Part shown: positions 58,073-64,000 of the stretch, in pieces | Layout: each line of letters opens with the position of its first letter | How positions within the stretch are numbered: the stretch's first letter is position 1 | NCBI GenBank assembly: GCA_014584575.1 | Contig: JACTMP010000073.1 | Coordinates: forward strand, 62,001 to 126,000 | DNA from: Chloroflexota bacterium | Lineage (GTDB): Bacteria; Chloroflexota; Anaerolineae; Promineifilales; Promineifilaceae | Reading direction: 5' to 3' | DNA: 64,000 nucleotides | Program-made: the position numbers and the translations under genes | The notes under the pieces: model-generated | The model's database searches: none | Told to the model about the DNA's origin: nothing | What the model saw: the letters and a program-made list of their open reading frames with translations, nothing else

Positions 58073-59056
58073 ATGGACGAGATGGATAAAGAAACGCAGG
58101 AATTATTGGCCTTATTGGAACCGGGCCTGGAGGACGCACCCAGGCCGGTTTCGCTGGCATTGGCCCAGGTGCGGCAGCAGGCAGCGGCGGCCGAGAAGGA
58201 TTCATGGGGCGCCCGGCTGGGACAGTTTTTAGCTGCACCTGGCCGCCGGTATGCAGCAGCAGGCGCCCTGGCGGTACTGCTGCTGGTTTTTGCTTTCACT
58301 TTTCCCCCGGTGCGCGCGGCCGCCAGTGACTTTTTGCGCCTGTTCCGCGTGCAAAATTTTGCAGCCATCACCATTTCGCCAGAACAAATTGCCTTGCTGA
58401 ACAAGGTGGCGCAGGAAGGGTTGACGCCGGGCAAGGTTGAGATATTGGCCGACCCCGGCCAACTGACGCCGGTCAATTCATTGAACGAGGCGGCCAGCCA
58501 CGCCGGGATGTCGTCGGTGCGTACCATTGGCGCATTGGGTGAACCAACGGCCGTGTACGTATCCGCGCCGGGTAGTGGCCGTCTGACAATTGATCTGGCC
58601 GGGGCGCGAGCCATTCTGGAAGCGGTGGGCGCCGACCCGTTGCTGCTGCCCGATGACCTGGACGGGGCGCAGGTGAATGTGGCCGTATTTGCCGGGGTTG
58701 ACCAGCAATGGCAGGATGTTCATCTCTTGCAGACCCCCAGCCCGTTGGTTGAGTATCCAGATGGCCTGGAAACAACCGTATTGGGCCAGGCGTTCCTGCA
58801 ATTATTGGGGCTGAATGAAGCGGAAGCGGCGCGGCTGGCGCAGGAGATTGATTGGACGGGCACGCTGCTGCTGCCTATTCCCCAGGACATTGCCAGCTAT
58901 CAGGGTGTAACCGTAGATGGCGTCAGTGGGCTGGCAGTGAGTGAATTGGACGGCCGTGCCGCTACCCTCATCTGGCAAAAAGACGGGATCATCTATACCC
59001 TCTTTGGCAACCGCAGCGCGGCCGAGCTTTTGGCAATGACAAATTCCCTCAAATAA
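58073..59056 (+). CDS. Single-pass membrane protein, probable anti-sigma factor
   Basis: 327 residues from ATG 58073 (AGGGG six bases upstream). A cytoplasmic part of about 60 residues precedes one membrane helix (about 64-84, YAAAGALAVLLLVFAFTFPP) and an exported domain of about 240 residues. No zinc-binding HxxxCxxC is seen. Assignment as anti-sigma rests on gene order and topology. The exported domain contains GVTVDGVSGLAVSELDGRAA, similar to DUF4367-like sensor domains, which is suggestive only. Confidence 0.72.
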   Translation: MDEMDKETQELLALLEPGLEDAPRPVSLALAQVRQQAAAAEKDSWGARLGQFLAAPGRRYAAAGALAVLLLVFAFTFPPVRAAASDFLRLFRVQNFAAITISPEQIALLNKVAQEGLTPGKVEILADPGQLTPVNSLNEAASHAGMSSVRTIGALGEPTAVYVSAPGSGRLTIDLAGARAILEAVGADPLLLPDDLDGAQVNVAVFAGVDQQWQDVHLLQTPSPLVEYPDGLETTVLGQAFLQLLGLNEAEAARLAQEIDWTGTLLLPIPQDIASYQGVTVDGVSGLAVSELDGRAATLIWQKDGIIYTLFGNRSAAELLAMTNSLK

Positions 59057-59119
59057 TGGTCAATGGCCAACGGTCAATTGGCAATGACCAATGACCAATG
59101 ACCATTGACCATTGACCAT
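59056..59119. repeat. AATGACC/GGTCAAT heptamer array
   Basis: TGGTCAATGGCCAACGGTCA then GACCAATGACCAATGACCAT, TGACCATTGACC. It covers the start region of the ABC ATPase; a TTG at 59105 within it is a less likely start than GTG 59123. Confidence 0.85.
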
Positions 59120-59122
59120 ACT

Positions 59123-60052
59123 GTGTCTGATTTTGCAATTGACGCTCACAACTTGCGCAAGGAGTTTGGCCGCAAGACGGCCGTAGCCAATCTCTCGCTC
59201 CAGGTGAAACGGGGCGAGATTTTTGGTTTTTTGGGGCCAAATGGGGCCGGCAAGACGACCTCGGTGAAGATGTTGTTGGGGCTGACGCGCCCCACGGCGG
59301 GCACAGCGACATTGTTGGGACGGCCGTTGGGCGACCGCCCGGCGCGGGCCAGGATTGGTTTTTTGCCGGAGCATTTCCGTTTTCACGAGTGGCTGACGGC
59401 CGTAGAGTTTCTGGAGTTGCATGGCCGTTTATACGGCATGGGTGCGGCGGAACGTCAGGCCACCATCCCCGATCTGCTGGAACTGGTCGGTTTGCAGGAT
59501 AGAAGCCAGACTCAGTTGCGCGCCTTCTCCAAAGGTATGTTGCAGCGGATTGGGCTGGCGCAGGCATTGCTCAACAACCCGGAACTGGTCTTTTTGGACG
59601 AACCTACCTCTGGTCTGGACCCCATCGGGCGGCGGTTGGTGCGGGATATTATCAACGGACTGCGGCAAGAGGGCACGGCCGTGTTCCTGAACTCCCACCT
59701 GCTGAGCGAAGTAGAAAAGACGTGTGACCGGGTGGTTTTTATTCGCCAGGGGGCTGTGCTGGAAACGATTGATTTGCACAATTATAACGAGGCTGCCGTC
59801 CTGGTCAGCCTGCGGGTAGGGCAGCCAACGCCGCAACTGCTGCAAAGTTTAGAGCAGTTTGGGCAGGGGGTGACAATATCGCCGGTGGACGGCCGTATGA
59901 CGCTGCAACTTGCCGCTGAGGAGCAAATCCCCGACCTGGCCGCCTGGCTTGTGGCCCAGGGCCACGCTCTGTACGAACTCGCGCCGCAGCGCCTTTCGCT
60001 GGAAGACCGTTTCATGCAAGTCATCGGTAGAGATGATGAGGTGATGGGTTGA
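59123..60052 (+). CDS. ABC-2 type transporter ATPase without a permease
   Basis: 309 residues from GTG 59123. Walker A GPNGAGKTTSVKM, signature FSKGMLQRI (SKGM variant), Walker B LVFLDEPTSGLDP, switch His in LNSHLLSEVE, then a C-terminal domain of about 90 residues (EEQIPDLAAWLV). The usual membrane partner is missing: after the stop come a repeat spacer and an opposite-strand gene remnant. Loss of the permease or a partner elsewhere are both possible. Confidence 0.88.
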   Translation: MSDFAIDAHNLRKEFGRKTAVANLSLQVKRGEIFGFLGPNGAGKTTSVKMLLGLTRPTAGTATLLGRPLGDRPARARIGFLPEHFRFHEWLTAVEFLELHGRLYGMGAAERQATIPDLLELVGLQDRSQTQLRAFSKGMLQRIGLAQALLNNPELVFLDEPTSGLDPIGRRLVRDIINGLRQEGTAVFLNSHLLSEVEKTCDRVVFIRQGAVLETIDLHNYNEAAVLVSLRVGQPTPQLLQSLEQFGQGVTISPVDGRMTLQLAAEEQIPDLAAWLVAQGHALYELAPQRLSLEDRFMQVIGRDDEVMG

Positions 60053-60099
60053 AAGGGTGATGGGGTGTACGGCCGTTTACCAGATGATTCTGGCTTTTG

Positions 60100-60215
60100 G
60101 GGATTTTGTGGCTTCGACGTGATGTGCACTCTCTGGTCAGGACATTGTTATCGCGCCAATCAAAAATGGGCAGGTCAGATTCGAGAACATCGCGGAGGAG
60201 TACCTGATTGATCAT
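60100..60215 (-). pseudogene. 5' remnant of a GNAT acetyltransferase-like gene
   Basis: Starting at ATG 60215 the frame reads INQVLLRDVLESDLPIFDWR, the usual opening of a GNAT acetyltransferase (LLRDVxExDLPIFF), then drifts into unrelated sequence (NVLTREC, TSRRSHKIPKS). Only about 20 family residues remain. A deletion has probably removed the rest, together with any permease gene that followed the ABC ATPase. Confidence 0.45.
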
Positions 60216-60282
60216 GAGATTAAGAGATTAGGAGATTGGATAATCTCTCAATCTCCCAGTCTCCCAATCTCCCAATCTCCAT
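60216..60282. repeat. GAGATTAA octamer array with reverse arm
   Basis: GAGATTAAGAGATTAGGAGA then CTCTCAATCTCCCAGTCTCC, CAATCTCCCAATCTCC, directly before the degV stop. Confidence 0.88.
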
Positions 60283-60284
60283 TC

Positions 60285-61127
60285 TTATCTGGCAGCAATG
60301 GCCGCAAAGCCAACTGCGCCTAAACCCAAATGTGTGCCAATGGCCGGCGTGACTTCAGCGATGAGGGGCGTTTCGCCGGCCGGGAAGAGATGGGCGGACT
60401 GCTGTTGTAACTCCACGGCCGCTTCCGGGGCGTGCACGTGCAGGATGGCGATGCGTTCAAATGGGCCAAACTCCTCCACCAGGCGCAGCATTTCCGGCAG
60501 CGCCTTTTTGCGGGTGCGCACACGGGCGATGACGTGGATTTCGCCGGCGCTGATCATCATCACCGGCTTGATTTGCAGCAGGGTGCCGATGCCAAACTGC
60601 GCCCAACTGACCCGGCCACCGCGCCGCAGCGATTCCATGGTGTCAATCATGCCAAAGACGCGGGTGCGTGGGGCGCGTTCCGTCAGGATTTGCACAATTT
60701 CGGGCAGGGATTTACCGGCGGCGAGGGCGGCGACGGCCGTCATCACCAACAACCCACCCCCCAAGGTGATCTGCTGCGAATCAAACACATGCACCGGGCA
60801 GGCATTCTCGGCGGCATCTACGCCCATACGGGCATTGTCATAGGTGGCGCTGAGGGCGGAAGCCAGGTGGATGGAGAGGATTTCCGTTGCACCTTCCTGC
60901 GTCAGCCGTTCATACACTTCGGCAAAGGTGCCCGGCGAGGGGGCGGCGGTGGTGGGGTATGGTTCGTACTTTTCCAGGTTGTCGTAAAACTCTTGCCTGG
61001 AAAGCTCGACCCCTTCCAGGTACCCCTTCTCGCCGATGTTGACATAAACTGGCACAACGGTGATGCCGTACTTTTCTACAATGTCCGGGGGGACATCCAT
61101 GGCGCTGTCGGTGACGATTTTTATCAT
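60285..61127 (-). CDS. DegV family fatty-acid-binding protein (FakB-like)
   Basis: 280 residues. IKIVTDSAMDVPPDIVEKYG, VPVYVNIGEKGY, TAAPSPGTFAEVYE, ILSIHLASALSATYDNA, FDSQQITLGGGLLV and the C-terminal GTHLGLGAVGFAAI are DegV hallmarks. The protein holds a fatty acid while the kinase FakA phosphorylates it. It lies 76 bp downstream of the FakA-like gene on the same strand, which supports this role. Confidence 0.93.
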   Translation of the reverse strand: MIKIVTDSAMDVPPDIVEKYGITVVPVYVNIGEKGYLEGVELSRQEFYDNLEKYEPYPTTAAPSPGTFAEVYERLTQEGATEILSIHLASALSATYDNARMGVDAAENACPVHVFDSQQITLGGGLLVMTAVAALAAGKSLPEIVQILTERAPRTRVFGMIDTMESLRRGGRVSWAQFGIGTLLQIKPVMMISAGEIHVIARVRTRKKALPEMLRLVEEFGPFERIAILHVHAPEAAVELQQQSAHLFPAGETPLIAEVTPAIGTHLGLGAVGFAAIAAR

Positions 61128-61128
61128 G

Positions 61129-61197
61129 GGAGATTAGGAGATTAGGAGATAGGGAGATTGGCGGAGAAAAATCGCCCAATCTCTTAATCTCCCCATC
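61129..61197. repeat. GGAGATTA octamer array between fakA and degV
   Basis: GGGAGATTAGGAGATTAGGA, GATAGGGAGATTGGCGGAG then CGCCCAATCTCTTAATCTCC. It overlaps the upstream edge of the DegV start region, so it may influence its translation. Confidence 0.85.
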
Positions 61198-61203
61198 TTA
61201 TTC

Positions 61204-62895
61204 TTATTCTGCTCCTAAAATATAGTAATAATGCGGCTGGCCGCCGGACAGGATTTCGACTTCGATGTCCGGGTAGGCTTCTTCGATTTGGGCGGCGATG
61301 ACGGCGGCGTCGTTAGCGGTGACGTCTGCGCCGTAGTAGAGGGAGAGCAGTTCGCGGTCATCAAGTTCCATGGTCTGCAAAACCGTTTGCAGAAGTTCGG
61401 CCATATCTGCACCAGAAGCGCAGAGACGGCCGTTCACCAACCCAATCATCTCGCCATCCTTCACCTCAATTCCATCCAGGCTCACGGAACGGGTGGCGCG
61501 GGTGATTTCACCGGTAGCTACTTCGCGGGCGCTGGTGGTCATGGCGACGGCCGTGGCCTGCAAATCACCGTCCGGGTCATAGGCCAGCATGGCGCTAAAA
61601 CCCTGCGGCGCAGTCAGCGTGGGGGCAACGGCTACCTCTTTGGGACTCAAATCCCGTGCGGCTTCCGCCGCCAGGATGATGTTTTTATTGTTGGGCAGGA
61701 TGATGATTTTATCGGTGGGCACGTCTTGAATGGCCTGGAAAATCTCTTCGGTGCTGGGGTTGTTGGTCTGTCCGCCATTGACCACAAAGGCCGCACCCAG
61801 ACTGCGGAAAATGTTCGCCAGCCCGCTGCCTGCGGCCACTGCCACCACGCCAATTTGTCCTGGCTCAATGGCCGGTGCGGGTGGTTCGGCCATCTGCCCG
61901 CCATGCACAATCTCCTCCATTTGCATTTGCATGTTTTCCACGACTACGTCGGTAATGTGGCCCAGGCTGATGCCGTAGGAAATGGGTTCGCCGGGGTCTT
62001 TGACGTGAATGTGGACTTTGATGGTGGTTTCGTCGCCGACAACGACGGTGGAGTCGCCCATGGCGTCTATGCGGGCGCGCACTTCAGCCACATTCAGGTT
62101 GCGCCCCATGAGGATGAATTGCACGTCGTAGGGATTTTCCAGATGGCCGCTTTCGGGCATGGCCCGTTCCTGGGCAGTGATAGTGGAGGCAGCGGTTGAT
62201 ATAGCTACGCCACTCTCCCAATCTCCCAATCTCCCAATCTCCCCATTGACGTACTTCAACATCCCTTCCAGTACATAGACCAGCCCTTGCCCGCCGGAAT
62301 CCACCACGCCGGCTTGTTTAAGGATGGGCAGCAGGTCGGGTGTGCGTTCCAGCGCCTGTTTGCAGCGCCCGAGAGTACGCTCCAACACGAAGCGCAGGTC
62401 GAGGCTCTTGGTGGCGGCGTCGGCTGCTTCGGTAGCCCCCTCGCGGATAACGGTGAGGATGGTGCCTTCTACCGGGCGCATGACGCCGCCGTAAGCGGTG
62501 TCGGCGGCGGTTTGCAGGGCAGCCGCCAGGTCTTGGGCGTCAAACGTTTCTTTATCTTTTAGCCCACGCGCCAGGCCGCGCCATATCTGGCTGAGGATGA
62601 CGCCGGAGTTGCCGCGCGCGCCCATGAGGGCGCCCTGGGCCAGGGTGTCGGCCATTTTGCCCACGTGGGTGTCGTCTCTGTCCTGGACACGGCCGTAAGC
62701 GGAACGCATGGTCAGCAGCATGTTGGTGCCTGTGTCACCATCGGGCACGGGAAAAACGTTGAGTGAATTGACGTGTTGGTGGTTTTGTTCCAGCCAGAGC
62801 AGACCGGCACGGGCCATTTTTTTGTATTGCTGGCCGTTACAATGCAGCCATTTTTCGGGCACGGCCGTTGCCTCGGCCGTAGTGGGTTGGGTCAC
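61204..62895 (-). CDS. fakA: Fatty acid kinase catalytic subunit (DAK2/YloV, FakA-like)
   Basis: 563 residues. The DAK2 kinase domain has LNVFPVPDGDTGTNM, GALMGARGNSGVILSQIWRG and VVDSGGQGLVY (ATP/metal sites). A middle domain (HIHVKDPGEPI) and a C-terminal DegV-like domain follow. With a FakB/DegV protein it phosphorylates fatty acids for phospholipid synthesis. Between the kinase and middle domains the sequence NGEIGRLGDWESG is encoded by an in-frame run of the octamer spacer repeat (about 62211-62245). asp23 lies upstream, the usual order, but two small genes intervene. Confidence 0.93.
   Translation of the reverse strand: MTQPTTAEATAVPEKWLHCNGQQYKKMARAGLLWLEQNHQHVNSLNVFPVPDGDTGTNMLLTMRSAYGRVQDRDDTHVGKMADTLAQGALMGARGNSGVILSQIWRGLARGLKDKETFDAQDLAAALQTAADTAYGGVMRPVEGTILTVIREGATEAADAATKSLDLRFVLERTLGRCKQALERTPDLLPILKQAGVVDSGGQGLVYVLEGMLKYVNGEIGRLGDWESGVAISTAASTITAQERAMPESGHLENPYDVQFILMGRNLNVAEVRARIDAMGDSTVVVGDETTIKVHIHVKDPGEPISYGISLGHITDVVVENMQMQMEEIVHGGQMAEPPAPAIEPGQIGVVAVAAGSGLANIFRSLGAAFVVNGGQTNNPSTEEIFQAIQDVPTDKIIILPNNKNIILAAEAARDLSPKEVAVAPTLTAPQGFSAMLAYDPDGDLQATAVAMTTSAREVATGEITRATRSVSLDGIEVKDGEMIGLVNGRLCASGADMAELLQTVLQTMELDDRELLSLYYGADVTANDAAVIAAQIEEAYPDIEVEILSGGQPHYYYILGAE
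62211..62245. repeat. Octamer repeat inside the fakA coding region
   Basis: On the plus strand CTCTCCCAAT, CTCCCAAT, CTCCCAAT, CTCCCC: four GGGAGATT units in frame with fakA, read as GEIGRLGDWESG. Confidence 0.9.
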
Positions 62896-62923
62896 GTGGG
62901 TTTTCTTCCTCTCTCTTCTAAAT

Positions 62924-62960
62924 GGTTATCAGTAATCGGTAATCGGTTATCGGTAATCAG
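62924..62960. repeat. GTAATCG heptamer array
   Basis: TCAGTAATCGGTAATCGGTT, ATCGGTAATCAG between DUF2442 and fakA, ending at the DUF2442 stop. Confidence 0.85.
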
Positions 62961-63253
62961 ATCTTATTACGTTGTTGCAACCAACGGGCAAATGAGGCTG
63001 GGTTTTCGGTTGACTTTTTACCGATCAACAAACCTTCTACCCCAATATCTTCGTCAAGATCAGGCCAATGGATGCCATAACCAGCGCCGCTAATTTCAAA
63101 ATTGGCGCGTTCGGCAGGTGTGGCATAAGCCAGACGAGGGTACCAGCCGATGGGTACGGTTACACTACGGCCGTCTTCGAGATCAACGGATAAGGAATCA
63201 TCGCTGACCGTCACGTCTACAATCCTAGCCAGTGAAACCAGTGCAGAAGGCAT
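62957..63253 (-). CDS. DUF2442 family protein
   Basis: 98 residues from ATG 63253 (63262 also possible). IVDVTVSDDSLSVDLEDGRSVTVPIGWYPRL and IHWPDLDEDIGVEGLL are DUF2442 hallmarks. The gene starts inside the preceding DUF4160 gene (about 30-bp overlap). DUF4160/DUF2442 pairs recur in many genomes and have been suspected to be toxin-antitoxin-like; the activity is unknown. Confidence 0.9.
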   Translation of the reverse strand: MPSALVSLARIVDVTVSDDSLSVDLEDGRSVTVPIGWYPRLAYATPAERANFEISGAGYGIHWPDLDEDIGVEGLLIGKKSTENPASFARWLQQRNKI

Positions 63254-63473
63254 CCCATTCATTTCTCAAATTCTCCAGATTGTCCCGCAAGATGCGCTCA
63301 ATATCGCGTAACTCTTTGCGGTTATAGCCGCGATTTTCCTCTAAAGCGACATCGGGATCGAGCCAAAATTTGGCGCTCCATTTCTCCCGATCTACGTGCA
63401 TATGGCGTGGTTCGCCACAGTCGTAAGAATAGAAGTAAATGCGATAAGGGCCGGTTCTTAAAGCAGTTGGCAT
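63225..63473 (-). CDS. DUF4160 family protein
   Basis: 82 residues. YRIYFYSYDCGEPRHMHVDRE and AKFWLDPDVALEENRGYNRKEL match DUF4160, a small family with a conserved HxHV and a WxxP-like core. First gene of the pair with DUF2442, inserted between asp23 and fakA. Each flank carries a heptamer repeat array. Confidence 0.9.
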   Translation of the reverse strand: MPTALRTGPYRIYFYSYDCGEPRHMHVDREKWSAKFWLDPDVALEENRGYNRKELRDIERILRDNLENLRNEWDAFCTGFTG

Positions 63474-63476
63474 ATT

Positions 63477-63541
63477 AGTCGGTCATCAGTAATCGGTTAT
63501 CGGTAATCAGTGCATTCCACCGATTACCGATAAGCGATTAC
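63477..63541. repeat. GTAATCG / ACCGATT heptamer array
   Basis: GTCATCAGTAATCGGTTATC, GGTAATCAG then CACCGATTACCGATAAGCGA, a hairpin over the asp23 stop codon. Confidence 0.87.
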
Positions 63542-63897
63542 TGTTCCTCTCTACTCAGCCTCAGCCCCTGCACATACACATTCACCTCATGCACAGGCAG
63601 GCTGAGGGCTTTTTCCAGGTGAAATTTGACGGTGTGTTGGATGCTTTCGGCGACGGTTTTGATGCGCACACCATATTCGACGATGACATACACGTCAATG
63701 ACCACGCCGCCATCGCGGTAGGTGATGTCAATGCCCCGGCGGTTGTCACGAGACAGCAATTTAGCGATGCCGGTAGCCACATTTTTCTCGGCCATACCCA
63801 CCACCCCGTAGCATTGGTTGATGGCCTGGTTGGCAATGGTGGACACGGCCGTTGTGGAAATATCTATTGTTCCGTAAGTGTCGTGTTGTACGGTCAT
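63538..63897 (-). CDS. Asp23/Gls24 family envelope-stress protein
   Basis: 119 residues from ATG 63897. YGTIDISTTAVSTIANQAIN, GVVGMAEKN, DVYVIVEYGVRIKTVAESIQ and the C-terminal VHEVNVYVQGLRL are typical. Asp23 proteins are small, abundant and often membrane-peripheral, and are usually encoded just before the fakA gene, as here (with two small genes between). Confidence 0.93.
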   Translation of the reverse strand: MTVQHDTYGTIDISTTAVSTIANQAINQCYGVVGMAEKNVATGIAKLLSRDNRRGIDITYRDGGVVIDVYVIVEYGVRIKTVAESIQHTVKFHLEKALSLPVHEVNVYVQGLRLSREEQ

Positions 63898-63906
63898 AAC
63901 TTTTAT

Positions 63907-63984
63907 TGAGATTAGGAGAGTGGGAGATTGAGAGATTTTAGTCGCCAATCTCCCACTCTCTCAATCTCCTAATCTCCAATCTCC
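63907..63984. repeat. GAGATTAGGAGAGTGG array with reverse arm, upstream of asp23
   Basis: GAGATTAGGAGAGTGGGAGA, TTGAGAGATT then AATCTCCCACTCTCTCAATC, TCCTAATCTCCAATCTCC. It would form a long stem in the asp23 5' leader. The remaining 16 bases of the window show no feature. Confidence 0.87.
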
Positions 63985-64000
63985 TGGCCGAATTGTATCA

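Noticed and set aside
57604-58614. 336-codon open frame on the minus strand
   Set aside because: Antisense to the ECF sigma and anti-sigma genes; no domain or start signal.
1-64000. tRNA, rRNA or tmRNA genes
   Set aside because: No cloverleaf-like or rRNA-like segment was seen in the spacers by eye; a covariance-model scan would settle this.

Overview
The window reads as chromosomal DNA of a Chloroflexota bacterium, probably Anaerolineae/Ardenticatenia-like. This is inferred, not proven. The arguments are the gene families (STAND ATPases with TPRs, Cys-rich N-terminal domains on membrane proteins, a DUF7282-like lipoprotein, GDE-type debranching enzyme), the moderately high GC, small operons on both strands, and many short spacers filled with tandem 7-8 bp repeats. 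No rRNA, tRNA, CRISPR array, phage or IS transposase was seen.

Layout. 1-2.2 kb: 3' part of a glycogen debranching enzyme and a double cNMP-binding protein. 2.2-6.9 kb: YhhN, cysteine synthase, and an ECF sigma / membrane anti-sigma pair. 7-12 kb (minus): an envelope-stress-like module of LiaF-like protein, ABC-2 exporter, histidine kinase and LuxR regulator, with a coiled-coil/HNH pair between kinase and regulator. 12.2-16.8 kb: DedA, RsgA (probable CTG start), a small protein plus C39-like peptidase with a clear promoter, an NlpC/P60 peptidase and an MscS channel. 16.8-20.1 kb: GAF histidine kinase, sirtuin, CpaE-like receiver ATPase. 20.2-22.3 kb: the SCO1664 / DUF3090 / MSMEG_4193 trio known from Actinobacteria. 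22.4-32.8 kb: two small proteins, a repeat lipoprotein, homoserine dehydrogenase behind a leader-peptide attenuator candidate, a cysteine-desulfurase-like enzyme without the catalytic Cys, an S9 peptidase, an FAD oxidoreductase and glutamate dehydrogenase.

33-41.4 kb: GT39-type glycosyltransferase, two adjacent genes joining a helix-turn-helix to an Sm/Hfq-like C-terminus, a Uma2 nuclease-like protein, a THUMP rRNA methyltransferase and an Fbp-type metal ABC transporter lacking a binding protein. 41.4-45.6 kb is the most accessory-looking part: an antitoxin with an internally deleted PIN toxin, a 209-bp tandem duplication, a STAND (effector-associated domain / NB-ARC / TPR) protein, and an intact VapBC pair. 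45.9-49.5 kb: DtxR regulator, feoA, feoB, feoC. 49.5-55.5 kb: RluD-like synthase, LspA, a MITE-like hairpin next to a gene remnant, MFS transporter, membrane protein, unknown protein, enoyl-CoA hydratase. 55.5-60.2 kb: lipoprotein, SH3 membrane protein, a second ECF sigma / anti-sigma pair, an ABC ATPase and an acetyltransferase remnant. 60.3-63.9 kb: asp23, DUF4160/DUF2442, fakA and degV (fatty-acid kinase module).

Two genome-wide patterns stand out more than any gene. The palindrome ACGGCCGT recurs across genes and spacers at a density far above chance (about 25 copies counted by eye in the first 10 kb), like the HIP1 palindrome of cyanobacteria. Most spacers carry tandem 7-8 bp repeats from several unrelated sequence families, usually followed by the reverse complement, so that they can fold into hairpins. 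They overlap gene ends and in one case sit in frame inside a gene (fakA).
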